A DNA stretch of 64,000 bases from Pontibacter ummariensis (GCF_900188175.1 NZ_FZOQ01000023.1:20760-84759), one strand, 5' to 3'. Shown: positions 7,535-16,756, counted from the first letter of the stretch. Program-made: numbers and translations. Notes: generated by a model from the sequence alone, not told the origin.

Positions 7535-9793
7535 CTATTTAAACATGCCTTTCAGTTTGGCGAGTTTTGCCTGGAAGTCGTCCACTGGCTCTTCCTCGCG
7601 TCCTTTGCGGCCGCCTTTGTTGCGATTACCGCCTCCGGCTGGCTTGGCTGCGGCAGGGTCCCCTTTCATGCTAAGGGAAATGCGCTTGCGGGCCTCATCC
7701 ACCTCCAGCACCGTTACCTCTACCTTCTGCCCCACCTTCACGATTTCATGCGGATTGCTTACGAAGCGGTCTGAGAGGTGACTCACGTGTACCAACCCGT
7801 CCTGGTGTACGCCAATATCCACGAAGGCACCGAAGGCGGTGATGTTGGTCACGATGCCTGGCAGCTTCATGCCGGCACGCAGGTCTTTGATCTCGTTCAC
7901 GCCTTCTGTAAAGCTGAACGCCTCAAAGGTCTCCCGTGGGTCGCGGCCTGGCTTTGCTAATTCGCTGATAATGTCCTGCAGGGTTGGCAGACCTACTGTG
8001 TCGGTCACGTACTTTTTCAGTTCTATCTTTTTGCGCAACTCATCGCTCTTGATCAGGTCCTGCACCGTTACGCCCAGGTCTTTGGCCATCTGCTCCACGA
8101 TCGGGTAGCTTTCCGGGTGCACAGCAGAGGCATCCAACGGGTTCTTGGCATCCCGAATGCGGAGGAAGCCTGCTGCCTGCTCAAAGGCTTTATCGCCCAG
8201 GCGGGATACTTTTTTCAGCTCGGCACGCGTACGGAAAGGACCGTTCTGATTACGGTACTCCACGATGTTCTGCGCCAGCGCAGGGCCTAGACCGGAAACG
8301 TAGGTCAGCAACTGCTTGCTGGCCGTGTTTACTTCCACACCTACCGCGTTCACGCAGCTCATTACCACGTCGTCTAACGAGTGCTTCAGGGCCGACTGGT
8401 CCACATCGTGCTGGTACTGGCCTACCCCGATGGATTTTGGATCGATCTTCACCAGCTCCGCCAGCGGGTCCATTAAGCGACGGCCAATGGACACGGCACC
8501 ACGCACGGTTACGTCTTGATCCGGGAACTCCTCACGGGCTACCTCGGAGGCAGAATAAATAGAGGCTCCGCTTTCATTCACCATCACCACCAGCACAGAG
8601 GCTGGTAGCTTCAGGCTTTTTACAAAGGCTTCTGTTTCGCGGCTGGCGGTACCATTGCCAATGGCAATGGCCTCCACCTCAAAGCGCGTGACCATGTAGC
8701 GCACGGCCTGCGCAGCCTCCTGCTCCTTATGCTGTCCGGTATGCGGGTAAATGGTTTCGTTGTGCAATAGCTTACCCTGCTTATCCAGCACGACAGATTT
8801 CACACCTGTTCTGAAACCAGGGTCCAGCGCCAACACAGTTTTCTGACCGAGTGGCGAAGACAGCAACAGCTGGCGCAGGTTGTCTGCAAACACCCGGATG
8901 GCTTCCTCGTCAGCACGCTTCTTAGAGTTTAGGCGCACCTCTGTTTCCATGCTCAGCTTCAGCAAGCGCTTATAGCAGTCTTTCACGGCTAGCTTCACTT
9001 GTTCCGAGGCCGCGTTGTTGCCCTGCACAAACATGTCCTCCAGCTTGGCCAGCGCCGCTTCCTCCTCTGGCTGTGCCGTCAGCATCAGTACCATTTCGGT
9101 TTCGCCGCGGCGCATAGCCAGTACGCGGTGCGAAGGCGCCTTCTCGATTGGCTCCTCCCACTCAAAGTAGTCTTTGAACTTCTGGCCTTCCTCTTCCTTG
9201 CCCATCATCACACGGCTTTTGAAAACACCTTGCTTCTCGAACAGCTGGCGCATGGTGGCGCGGGCCTCAGCGTTCTCGTTCATCCACTCGGCCATGATGT
9301 CGCGGGCCCCGGCAAGGGCCTCGTTCACGTCCTTCACCTCTTTCTCCTCCGAGACAAAGTTGGCAGCCTCGGCTTCTACGTCGAAGTTTTCCTGCGCGAA
9401 CAGGCGCTCTGCCAGTGGCTCCAGCCCTTTTTCACGGGCAATGGTGGCGCGGGTACGGCGCTTCGGCTTGTAAGGCAGGTAAATATCCTCCAGCACAGCC
9501 ATCGTTTCGGCCGCCATGATCTGCGCCTCCAGTTCCGGTGTCAGCTTCTCCTGGTCACGGATAGACTTCAGAATGCTCTCGCGGCGCTTGTCCAGCTCAC
9601 GCAGCTGCTCCAGCCTGTCGCGGATACCGGCAATCTGTACCTCGTCCAAAGAGCCCGTGGCTTCCTTACGGTAACGTGAGATAAACGGCACCGTAGCCCC
9701 CTCATCCAGCAAGTTTGCCGTGGCCTCTACCTGTTTGATGGTGATAGAGAGCTCTGAGGCAATTTTTAAAAGGTGTTCTAAATTTGGTTCCAT
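7535..9793 (-). CDS. tex: Tex family RNA-binding transcription accessory protein
   Basis: A 752-residue cytoplasmic protein; ATG at 9793 (MEPNLEHLL) is chosen over the longer frame start at 9832. Domains in order: N-terminal helical Tex domain (about 1-190), central helical part, YqgF/RNase H-like domain with LALDPGFRTG near residue 320, helix-hairpin-helix pair with YVSGLGPALAQNI and FRTRAELKKV (about 490-560), and a C-terminal S1 domain (GAFVDIGVHQDGLVHVS, about 640-710). A Gly/Lys/Arg-rich stretch and a short acidic segment follow the S1 domain. Tex binds nucleic acids and is linked to transcription processes in other bacteria. Length and architecture are standard. Confidence 0.95.
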   Translation of the reverse strand: MEPNLEHLLKIASELSITIKQVEATANLLDEGATVPFISRYRKEATGSLDEVQIAGIRDRLEQLRELDKRRESILKSIRDQEKLTPELEAQIMAAETMAVLEDIYLPYKPKRRTRATIAREKGLEPLAERLFAQENFDVEAEAANFVSEEKEVKDVNEALAGARDIMAEWMNENAEARATMRQLFEKQGVFKSRVMMGKEEEGQKFKDYFEWEEPIEKAPSHRVLAMRRGETEMVLMLTAQPEEEAALAKLEDMFVQGNNAASEQVKLAVKDCYKRLLKLSMETEVRLNSKKRADEEAIRVFADNLRQLLLSSPLGQKTVLALDPGFRTGVKSVVLDKQGKLLHNETIYPHTGQHKEQEAAQAVRYMVTRFEVEAIAIGNGTASRETEAFVKSLKLPASVLVVMVNESGASIYSASEVAREEFPDQDVTVRGAVSIGRRLMDPLAELVKIDPKSIGVGQYQHDVDQSALKHSLDDVVMSCVNAVGVEVNTASKQLLTYVSGLGPALAQNIVEYRNQNGPFRTRAELKKVSRLGDKAFEQAAGFLRIRDAKNPLDASAVHPESYPIVEQMAKDLGVTVQDLIKSDELRKKIELKKYVTDTVGLPTLQDIISELAKPGRDPRETFEAFSFTEGVNEIKDLRAGMKLPGIVTNITAFGAFVDIGVHQDGLVHVSHLSDRFVSNPHEIVKVGQKVEVTVLEVDEARKRISLSMKGDPAAAKPAGGGNRNKGGRKGREEEPVDDFQAKLAKLKGMFK

Positions 9794-9873
9794 TATATTG
9801 ATATAAGACAATAGGCTAATCTGCAGCCGCAATAGGGTGAGTACTACGCATCCCTGTTCTACATTCGCAGCTG

Positions 9874-9914
9874 TTGACCTCCCTTTGCCTGAACTTCTTG
9901 CAAAGGGAGGTCAA
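9874..9914. repeat. Perfect inverted repeat between tex and the MscS gene
   Basis: TTGACCTCCCTTTGC at 9874-9888 and GCAAAGGGAGGTCAA at 9900-9914 form a perfect 15-bp stem with an 11-base loop. It sits between two divergent genes, 80 bases upstream of tex and 157 bases upstream of the channel gene. It lacks a U-run on either side, so it does not look like a normal terminator. It could be an operator or a leader RNA hairpin. Confidence 0.7.
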
Positions 9915-10023
9915 ATTTAAGGCATAATGCCTAAACGCGAAAAGACTTTAACTTAAAAGCCGCCCGCTTTTATCAGTAACCTGACAAGTAGCTTCTGGAG
10001 CAGGCGCTTCCCTCCAAAATTGT

Positions 10024-10031
10024 TACCTTTG
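10024..10031 (+). promoter_or_regulatory. Candidate -7 element for the channel gene
   Basis: TACCTTTG, an exact TAnnTTTG match, lies 39 bases before the ATG at 10071. No TTTG is found at the expected upstream distance. The longer reading frame starts at 10020 and would overlap this element, which supports the downstream ATG. Confidence 0.4.
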
Positions 10032-10070
10032 TCTTATTCGCATTGTAAACCAAGTCTCAGGCCCAAACAA

Positions 10071-11393
10071 ATGCAAAACGCCCGCATCATCTCCACTGTT
10101 TCTCACTGGATTTTTGACCACCTTGTTGCCATGGGCATGCCCCGGCTAACAGCGACCTACGTGAACATGCTGCTCTTGCTTAGCCTGGTGCTCTTGCTGC
10201 TTTACGTATCGCGGTTGGTGACGCGGGCCATCCTGAGAGGGACAGCACACCGCTTTGCGAAGAAGACCGCTACCCAGTTTGATGATTACCTCATCCGGAA
10301 CAGGTTCTTCAGCATAATTTCTCTGGGAGTACCTTTGGTGATTGTGGTGCAGGCTCTGCCCATTGTTTTTTATGACTTTCAGGAATGGATAAAGCCCCTG
10401 CGCACCCTGACTGACATTTACCTCATCCTCCTGGCTATCTGGACCGTGCGCGCCTTACTTCGCACCTTAAAGGACTACCTCAAAACCACCTCACTTTTCA
10501 AGGACAAACCCGTGGAAAGCTTTGTACAGGTACTCACCATCTTCCTGTACTTTGTGGGTGGCCTGCTGATCTTCTCGCTGCTCACCGGCAAGTCGGTTTG
10601 GGCCTTTATTACGGCTATGGGTGCTGCCTCCGCTATCCTGCTCCTGGTGTTTAAAGACACCATTCTGGGCTTTGTGGCCAGCATACAGGTATCTAGTAAC
10701 GACATGGTGCGCATCGGCGATTGGATTACCATGGAAAAGTATGGGGCTGATGGCGACGTGATCGAGATCAACCTGACGACTGTGAAGGTGCAGAACTTCG
10801 ACATGACCATCACGACTATCCCCACCTACTACCTCATCTCTGACTCCTTTAAAAACTGGCGGGGCATGCAGAATGCGGGTGGGCGCCGCATCAAACGTTC
10901 TATCCACATCAAGATCTCCAGCATCCGTTACCTGTCACCAGAGGATATACAGAAGCTGAGCAAAATTGGGCTGATCAAGGACTACCTGCTGCAGCGACAG
11001 GCAGAAATAAGTGCACATAACGAGCGGAAGGAAGTGGACAGCTCTCTGCTCATCAATGGCCGTAGCCTGACGAACATTGGTGTTTTCCGAAAGTACATTG
11101 ATGCCTATATTGCCCAGCACGAGTTCACGCATAAGTCCATGACCATGATGGTGCGCCAGTTGGAACCAACCACTACCGGCATGCCGATCGAGCTGTACGT
11201 GTTCACAAACGAGGTGCGCTGGGAGAAGTACGAGCTGATCATGGCCGATATTTTCGATCACCTGCTGGCGGCTGTGCGCTACTTTGACCTGCAGGTGTTT
11301 GAAGTGCCAGCAGCCGATGATATCCGCAGCCTTGGTCTTCGGGTGCCCGACAGCTCCAGCCTAATCCCACCGGTAGAGACGATGCAGAATTAA
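10071..11393 (+). CDS. MscS-type mechanosensitive ion channel
   Basis: A 440-residue membrane protein; start at ATG 10071 (MQNARIIST), with the TTG at 10020 judged too early. Hydrophobic segments occur near residues 30-50, 75-100, 115-135 and 150-200. The pore-lining helix and beta domain follow, with AAGAS-like packing (AMGAASAILLLVFKD, about 180-195) and the typical MscS beta strand DMVRIGDWITMEKYGADGDV (about 213-232), then VEIN..T.V pattern. A long C-terminal cytoplasmic extension to residue 440 makes it a larger member, similar to E. coli YbdG. The family releases osmolytes during hypo-osmotic shock; larger members may have other roles. Confidence 0.9.
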   Translation: MQNARIISTVSHWIFDHLVAMGMPRLTATYVNMLLLLSLVLLLLYVSRLVTRAILRGTAHRFAKKTATQFDDYLIRNRFFSIISLGVPLVIVVQALPIVFYDFQEWIKPLRTLTDIYLILLAIWTVRALLRTLKDYLKTTSLFKDKPVESFVQVLTIFLYFVGGLLIFSLLTGKSVWAFITAMGAASAILLLVFKDTILGFVASIQVSSNDMVRIGDWITMEKYGADGDVIEINLTTVKVQNFDMTITTIPTYYLISDSFKNWRGMQNAGGRRIKRSIHIKISSIRYLSPEDIQKLSKIGLIKDYLLQRQAEISAHNERKEVDSSLLINGRSLTNIGVFRKYIDAYIAQHEFTHKSMTMMVRQLEPTTTGMPIELYVFTNEVRWEKYELIMADIFDHLLAAVRYFDLQVFEVPAADDIRSLGLRVPDSSSLIPPVETMQN

Positions 11394-11475
11394 GGCAGGA
11401 TTTTTGAGAAAGTTACTTACACCTTACAGCAGCCTTAGCTTAAACCAGGCTTTCCTGCTTCCGCTATTCTTGTAG

Positions 11476-12876
11476 ATGGATACCAAAGAAGAAAAATCGA
11501 CGCGTCGCTCTCGCTACCAGTACGTGCTGCTGTTCTTACTGCTGCTCACCGCCTGTGTGGTGCGCCCGTTGGACCGTACCCCTTACCAGGAAACGGAGTA
11601 TTACGAAGAGACGATCGAGGAACTGGAAGAGCATCCTGCTACGGTCAGCCAGGGCGATACGCTGCAGGTAGGATGGGCAAAGGTAAACGTAACACCGCCT
11701 ACAGGCACTCCCCTGGCCGGTTACGGCAAGCGCCTTGGCATGGCCTATGAGGAAGTGCATGACTCGGCCTGGGTGCGGACCTTCGCCTTCAGCAATGGCA
11801 AAACGGAGGCTTATTATGTGGCCCTGGACCTCCTGATCGTGCCCATGGAGGTGCTGCAGAACTTAGAGGAAGCATACCCTGCACTGGGCCTGAAGCCCGA
11901 ACAGGTATACCTGAGCGCCACCCATAGCCACACCAGCTTTGGCGGCTGGGGCAAGAAGCTGGGGGTTAAAGTGATGTCGGGTAAGTACGACGAGGAGTTG
12001 GTAGAGCGCCTGACGCGGCAGATTGTACAGAGCATGCAGTTGGCCCGCCAGCACATGAAACCTACCAAAGTAGGCTACGGCAGCACCAGTGCTGCCAGCC
12101 TGGTCAGAAACCGACTGCTAAAAGACCCGGAGAACCCTTTTCACCAGGACCACCTGACAAACCGCGACACGCAACTGCGGTTCCTGAAATTCGAACGCCC
12201 GGACGGCACCCTCGCTGTCCTGTCTTTTTTCGCCGCGCACCCCACCATACTTCCCTCCGCTGCCCCTGAATTGTCCAGAGACTACCCGGGCGTGTTGGTA
12301 GATGCACTGGAGGAACGGATTAGCTTTGCTGCTTTTTCGGCGGGTGCCGTAGGCAGCCACAGCCCCGTCTACTTTGATGGCGATACTTACGAAAGCACAG
12401 TAGAAGTGGGTGGTCAGTTGGCTGAGTTGCTACGAGAACAGTTGATCAATGTGTCCACAGCGTATGTGCGTACCCTTGGCTACGGCCGTGTACACCTGGA
12501 ACTGCCCGACCCACACTGGCGCATCAGCCGGGGCATTCGTCTGGCGCCCTTCCTCTTTAACAGCCTGTTTGGTGAGCACCCGGCCTACGCTACCAGCCTG
12601 CAGTTAGGTAACATTGTGCTGTTAGGTGCTCCGGCCGATTACTCTGGGGAGTTTGTGCCACACCTTGAGCAACAGGCACAGGACCAGGGACAGCAGGCGA
12701 TTGTCACCAGTTTTAACGGCGGCTACATCGGCTACATCACTCCGGATAAGTACTATAACCTGGATGGGTACGAGACGCGCAGCATGAACTTCTTTGGTCC
12801 CTACAGCGGCAGTTATTTAACAGAAATGCTATGCAGGTTGCTCCAACAGCATCAGGTTAGCTCTTTTAAAAACTAG
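11476..12876 (+). CDS. Neutral ceramidase-family lipoprotein
   Basis: A 466-residue protein with the neutral/alkaline non-lysosomal ceramidase N-terminal domain. An N-terminal segment ends in the lipobox LLLLTAC, giving a lipidated Cys at about residue 27. The domain starts at about residue 55 with VGWAKVNVTPPTGTPLAGYG. The zinc-site region ATHSHTSFGG and FFAAHPTI are present. It is shorter than full ceramidases, so the C-terminal immunoglobulin-like domain appears absent. The family hydrolyses ceramide to sphingosine and fatty acid; Bacteroidota make sphingolipids, but the substrate here is unproven. It is in an area rich in lipid-directed enzymes (PAP2, patatin, alpha/beta hydrolase). Confidence 0.85.
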   Translation: MDTKEEKSTRRSRYQYVLLFLLLLTACVVRPLDRTPYQETEYYEETIEELEEHPATVSQGDTLQVGWAKVNVTPPTGTPLAGYGKRLGMAYEEVHDSAWVRTFAFSNGKTEAYYVALDLLIVPMEVLQNLEEAYPALGLKPEQVYLSATHSHTSFGGWGKKLGVKVMSGKYDEELVERLTRQIVQSMQLARQHMKPTKVGYGSTSAASLVRNRLLKDPENPFHQDHLTNRDTQLRFLKFERPDGTLAVLSFFAAHPTILPSAAPELSRDYPGVLVDALEERISFAAFSAGAVGSHSPVYFDGDTYESTVEVGGQLAELLREQLINVSTAYVRTLGYGRVHLELPDPHWRISRGIRLAPFLFNSLFGEHPAYATSLQLGNIVLLGAPADYSGEFVPHLEQQAQDQGQQAIVTSFNGGYIGYITPDKYYNLDGYETRSMNFFGPYSGSYLTEMLCRLLQQHQVSSFKN

Positions 12877-13121
12877 CCTACGAAAGCACCTTTCGATATC
12901 TGTCTAATTCCCTTTCATTCAGCCATACAACTTTCATCCAACGCCCCCGAATAGTAGTTTATCAAAACCGAATAGAATAATACAACCAGCACTTTACAAT
13001 AAAAAAGACAACACAATGCTTTTCTTTAAATAGTCATAAACACCACACCCCATATAGCAGTTTAATATAATAGAGCAGGCCTTGTACTTGCTTCAAAATG
13101 TACAACAAAACAAACTGAAAT

Positions 13122-13355
13122 ATGGAGTTAGCAATGATAAACATACCGAATATAATTTTTATGACGACCATCGCACTATACCTGATGCTATTGGCTTTTA
13201 TCCTGACCTGGGTCTATTTTGATGCAGAGCAGCGGGGCGTGAACGGATGGGTCGTCATGTCACTGGCCTTTTTCTCTGGGACGCTCTTTGGCACCATCGT
13301 CTGGTTAGTACTGCGCCCCAAACTGAAGCCACAGCCTATCCCGGTGAGGCGCTAA
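13122..13355 (+). CDS. Small two-helix membrane protein
   Basis: A 77-residue hypothetical protein with ATG at 13122. Two hydrophobic helices span residues about 10-31 and 42-64, joined by FDAEQRGVNGW, and the basic proline-rich tail KLKPQPIPVRR should be cytoplasmic. The layout resembles small phospholipase D-N-like membrane proteins, but no active site is present. It is preceded by about 240 AT-rich bases without another gene. Confidence 0.65.
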   Translation: MELAMINIPNIIFMTTIALYLMLLAFILTWVYFDAEQRGVNGWVVMSLAFFSGTLFGTIVWLVLRPKLKPQPIPVRR

Positions 13356-13415
13356 GTACCCTTTTATTTAGGCCTTAAAGTGCCAACCCGCCGCTAAAGT
13401 GTAACAGCTATTCTT

Positions 13416-13423
13416 TATATTTG
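13416..13423 (+). promoter_or_regulatory. Candidate -7 element for the patatin gene
   Basis: TATATTTG, an exact TAnnTTTG match, ends 31 bases before the ATG at 13455. No clear TTTG lies at the expected distance upstream. Confidence 0.4.
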
Positions 13424-13454
13424 AAGATAACAGCACCTTAACGTGTTGCTTCTT

Positions 13455-14510
13455 ATGCTAAAAAATACCCTGCTGTTCCTTTTTCTGCTGGTTGGCACTA
13501 CTGTTTTCAGCCAGTCCCAAACCCGCTATTATAACCTGGCGCTGGAAGGCGGCGGCATACGCGGCATTGCCTACGGTGGTGCCTTAAAAGAGCTAGAGGA
13601 GCATCATATATTGCAGGGCGTTAAGCGTGTGGCCGGCACCTCAGCTGGTGCCATACAGGCGGCCCTCCTGGCAGTAGGCTATAGCCCTGATGAGATTACA
13701 GAGATCACCTTCAAAACTCCTATTCAGCAGTTTAACGACGGTCGGTTTATATTTTTTGGTGGCACGAATCGCTTGTTTAAGCAGTACGGCTGGTACCGGG
13801 GCGATAAGTTCACTGAGTGGCTGGGAGAACAGCTACAAGCTAAAACAGGAAGGGCCGACATCACCTTTGCGGAGTTGCACCAGCTCAGCGGGCAGGAAAG
13901 CTTCCGGGACCTTTACGTCACCGGTACCAACCTCACAGACCAATGCACCGTCGTTTTCTCGCACGAAACCTACCCCGACATGCAGGTAAAGCACGCCGTC
14001 CGGATCTCTATGTCAGTGCCCTTGTACTTCCGCGCCGTGTTGCTCGATCAAAAGGGCCGCGTGGTATCCAAAGCACAGAAAGGACAGGAGGTGGATGTGT
14101 TGGTAGATGGCGGCATACTGGCTAACTTCCCTTTAGACGTGTTCGACAAGGAAGCATACCTGCAGAAATCCCAGCCGCAGCCGGATAACTATGACGCCGC
14201 TGGCCGGTTCCACAACCCGCAAACGCTGGGCCTGCGGCTGGACCGCGATGAGCAAATTGCCTATGACCTAAACCAGGCAGGTCTTGCCCCCTATAGAATA
14301 GAGAAGTTCGGGGATTACATGGGAGCTTTTTATACCATCATGAAAGAGAACCTGAACCGGCAGGGGTTAACGTCACAGGATTGGGCTCGCACCATTTCGG
14401 TGAGTACAGCCGGCTATAGTCCGCGGGTGCGCAAACTCTCCGAAGAAGACAAAGTAGTTTTGCTGAAAAGTGGTCAGAGAGGCGTACAGGCCTTTCTCAA
14501 TCGTGATTAA
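13455..14510 (+). CDS. Patatin-like phospholipase
   Basis: A 351-residue secreted serine hydrolase. ATG 13455 (MLKNTLLFLF) is preferred over the GTG at 13443 because it starts at the signal peptide (about residues 1-20, ending VFSQS). Patatin signatures are intact: oxyanion loop GGGIRG (32-37), nucleophile Ser63 in GTSAG, and the catalytic Asp in VDGGILANFP. The family hydrolyses acyl esters of phospholipids. Unlike RssA or type V patatins, there is no visible beta-barrel domain after the catalytic part. It is followed after 7 bases by the alpha/beta hydrolase, so the two are probably co-transcribed. Confidence 0.9.
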   Translation: MLKNTLLFLFLLVGTTVFSQSQTRYYNLALEGGGIRGIAYGGALKELEEHHILQGVKRVAGTSAGAIQAALLAVGYSPDEITEITFKTPIQQFNDGRFIFFGGTNRLFKQYGWYRGDKFTEWLGEQLQAKTGRADITFAELHQLSGQESFRDLYVTGTNLTDQCTVVFSHETYPDMQVKHAVRISMSVPLYFRAVLLDQKGRVVSKAQKGQEVDVLVDGGILANFPLDVFDKEAYLQKSQPQPDNYDAAGRFHNPQTLGLRLDRDEQIAYDLNQAGLAPYRIEKFGDYMGAFYTIMKENLNRQGLTSQDWARTISVSTAGYSPRVRKLSEEDKVVLLKSGQRGVQAFLNRD

Positions 14511-14517
14511 AACACCA

Positions 14518-15492
14518 ATGGCAGCAAGTGCTACGGCTCCCCTCCTCAAAGAGTCACTATATGTACCCGTTACCGCCACAGACACCCTGCATGTGAAGCG
14601 CTTTAGCGTACAGCAGCAGGGCCCTCCGGCCTTGCTGCTGCATGGCTCCATCGAGAACGGGCGTATCTTTTACTCCAAGTCCGGCAAGGGCTTTGCCCCC
14701 TACCTGGCCAGCCAGGGGTTCGACGTGTTTGTACCCGACCTGCGTGGCCGGGGGAAAAGTATCCCCAGGATATCGGGGAGCTCTTCTTTCGGCCTCACGC
14801 ATAGCTTAGAGGAAGACATACCGGCCATTATCAGCAAGATCAAGGAGCTGAAGGGAGACGTGCCGCAGTACTGGGGAGCGCACTCCTGGGGCGGTGTGCT
14901 GCTGCTGGCCTACCTGGCCCGCCCTGTCGTTGCGGTAAAGGTCCCCTCCTTGGTCTTCTTTGCCAGCAAGCGCCGCATCAGCATCTGGAGCCCTAAGAAG
15001 TTCTTTATGATAGACGTGATGTGGTACTGGGTGTCTAAAGCGGTGATAGGCGCAAAAGGATACCTGCCTGCCAAACAGTTGAAAATGGGTTCCGACAGTG
15101 AAACATTCCTGACGCATGAGCAAACCAACGAGTGGGTAGTAAAGCGCCAGTGGCGGCACTGGAAAGACGGCTTTGACTATGCCCAGGCCTTACAGCAAAT
15201 GCAGCTTCCTCCTACGCTTTACCTGTGCGGTGCCAAGGATGAAGTGTTGGGGCACCCCACAGACGTGGAGAAACTCCTGCTGGAAACCGGGGCCAAAAAC
15301 AGTCAGCTGCAAGTCCTTAGTAAAGCCAACGGCAACCTGCATGATTATGGGCATGTAGACATCCTGACCCACCCTGATGCTGCCCAGGATCATTTTCCGG
15401 TGGCAGTGGCGTGGTTAAAAAAATTTACTTTCTTGCAACCAACAAACGGAAACCCGGGTCATGAGGATGATTCCGGACCGTCCAGAAACTAA
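14518..15492 (+). CDS. Alpha/beta hydrolase
   Basis: A 324-residue cytoplasmic alpha/beta-fold hydrolase starting at ATG 14518; the earlier in-frame GTG-type start at 14470 would overlap the patatin gene. LLLHGSIENG (about 39-48) forms the oxyanion region, the nucleophile is Ser123 in GAHSWGG, the acid is in CGAKDEVLG, and the His is probably in DYGHVDILTHPDA near the end. The first Gly of the usual GxSxG is Ala121, a common variation. It could be an esterase, lipase or thioesterase. Its position right after patatin suggests lipid turnover. Confidence 0.8.
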   Translation: MAASATAPLLKESLYVPVTATDTLHVKRFSVQQQGPPALLLHGSIENGRIFYSKSGKGFAPYLASQGFDVFVPDLRGRGKSIPRISGSSSFGLTHSLEEDIPAIISKIKELKGDVPQYWGAHSWGGVLLLAYLARPVVAVKVPSLVFFASKRRISIWSPKKFFMIDVMWYWVSKAVIGAKGYLPAKQLKMGSDSETFLTHEQTNEWVVKRQWRHWKDGFDYAQALQQMQLPPTLYLCGAKDEVLGHPTDVEKLLLETGAKNSQLQVLSKANGNLHDYGHVDILTHPDAAQDHFPVAVAWLKKFTFLQPTNGNPGHEDDSGPSRN

Positions 15493-15523
15493 GACTAAAA
15501 TTTCGTATAACGATACCTTCTGC

Positions 15524-16102
15524 ATGAAGACAACCATTACATCTCTACTCTTGCTGCTCTTTGGCGCGGCCACGCTTACTTCCTGCGAGGAATGTGGTGA
15601 AATGAAAATAAATGAACCGACCGGCGAAGATGTAAAGTGGCTTGTGTATGAAAAGGACGACATAGCCCGCTTTTTAACAGAAGAGAAAGATACCATAACC
15701 TACGTACGCTCTGTAGCAACGGTGCAAAACGTGCCTGGCGAAGGCTACTCGGCAAGCGATGAATGCGTAGAGCAGCTAGACACACAGGTGATCAACATCA
15801 TAGAGGATGTAGAAAAAAAACAGCCTTACCTGGGTACCTCTATATTGAGCAAGACCGACACCTTGTTAGTGAGAGTAGGCGTTGGCAAGTTGGGAGCCTG
15901 GGAAATAAATAAAGACAAGCCCACGCATCAGTCCCTAGAAGTGAATGGGAAAACCTATGCAAGCGTTTTTGAGGTAAAGCCAGGCAACAACACGGCCAGC
16001 CCGCAGCCTACCGACGTGAAGCGCATCCTGTTTAACAAAGAGCAGGGCTTTCTGAGCATAGAATTTCACAATGGCAAAAAGCTGGAGCGCATAGACCAAT
16101 AG
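15524..16102 (+). CDS. Hypothetical lipoprotein
   Basis: A 192-residue predicted lipoprotein beginning at ATG 15524 (MKTTITSLLLLLFGA). The earlier frame start at 15461 would overlap the hydrolase gene. The lipobox is TLTSC, followed immediately by EECGE, so three cysteine-rich residues sit at the mature N-terminus. The rest is charged and strand-rich with no recognised domain. It follows the hydrolase by 31 bases and is likely the last gene of this operon. Confidence 0.7.
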   Translation: MKTTITSLLLLLFGAATLTSCEECGEMKINEPTGEDVKWLVYEKDDIARFLTEEKDTITYVRSVATVQNVPGEGYSASDECVEQLDTQVINIIEDVEKKQPYLGTSILSKTDTLLVRVGVGKLGAWEINKDKPTHQSLEVNGKTYASVFEVKPGNNTASPQPTDVKRILFNKEQGFLSIEFHNGKKLERIDQ

Positions 16103-16123
16103 GTCATTAAAGCCCGGAAAGCA

Positions 16124-16156
16124 AAATGGCTGCCCGCTACATGCAGGCAGCCATTT
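16124..16156. terminator. Bidirectional hairpin terminator
   Basis: AAATGGCTGCC at 16124-16134 pairs perfectly with GGCAGCCATTT at 16146-16156, loop 11 bases. It lies between the convergent lipoprotein and peroxiredoxin genes, with U-rich tracts on both sides (CTATTTTG on plus, TTTTGC on minus). Confidence 0.75.
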
Positions 16157-16173
16157 CTATTTTGTAGGTTCTC

Positions 16174-16662
16174 CTATACGTTTTGTGTATTTCTTTCGTG
16201 ACTGATGGTCTTCAGCACTTCCAGGGCCGTACTTACATGCTCCAGCGGCTTGTTCATGGAATCGAACACGTAGCGCACCGTTCCTGTCTGGTCAATGATG
16301 TACGTTACACGACCTGGTAACAACAGCAACTTGCGGGGCACCCCGTACAGGCTTCGTACCCGCCCTCCTTTGTCGCTGAGTAGGGTAAAAGGCAGGTGGT
16401 GCACCGCCTCAAACTTTTGGTGCGACTCCAGCGTGTCTGAACTAATGCCTACCACTTCAGCCCCCAGTCGGGCAAAGGCCTCGTACTGGTCCCGAAACTC
16501 GCAGGCTTGCTTTGTACAACCCGGCGTGTTATCCTTCGGATAGAAGTACAGTACCACATTCTTTTCCTTCAAAAGCTCATAGAGGCGAAATAGCCCTCCA
16601 TCCTGACGTTCCAACTCAAAATCCGGAGCTTTATCTCCTTCTTTCACAGCATCCTCTCTCAT
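16174..16662 (-). CDS. bcp: Bcp-type peroxiredoxin
   Basis: A 162-residue thiol peroxidase of the AhpC/TSA family, bacterioferritin comigratory protein group. ATG 16662 (MREDAVKEGD) gives the normal family length; the longer frame to 16725 would run through the promoter. Peroxidatic Cys49 is in TPGCT and the resolving Cys54 lies five residues later (CTKQAC), marking an atypical two-Cys Bcp. FYPKDNTPGC and VGISSD are standard. It reduces hydrogen peroxide and organic hydroperoxides, using thioredoxin or a similar donor. A clear promoter lies upstream, so it is expressed on its own. Confidence 0.93.
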   Translation of the reverse strand: MREDAVKEGDKAPDFELERQDGGLFRLYELLKEKNVVLYFYPKDNTPGCTKQACEFRDQYEAFARLGAEVVGISSDTLESHQKFEAVHHLPFTLLSDKGGRVRSLYGVPRKLLLLPGRVTYIIDQTGTVRYVFDSMNKPLEHVSTALEVLKTISHERNTQNV

Positions 16663-16722
16663 TTTGCTCTTATCTTTCAACACGGTAATATATAACCAAA
16701 CATCACGCCAAAGGTTATAGTG

Positions 16723-16756
16723 CAAAGTTAGCCTGTGTTAAGTCTAAACACCAAAG
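16723..16756 (-). promoter_or_regulatory. Promoter of the peroxiredoxin gene
   Basis: On the minus strand TAACTTTG (16730-16723) is an exact TAnnTTTG -7 element, and CTTTG (16756-16752) provides the -33 TTTG with a 21-base gap. This is the Bacteroidota primary-sigma pattern. It leaves a leader of about 55 bases before the ATG. Confidence 0.6.

Noticed and set aside
8999..9679. 226-codon frame antisense to tex
   Set aside because: Lies wholly within the highly conserved tex gene on the other strand; composition rich in Leu/His/Arg shadow residues.
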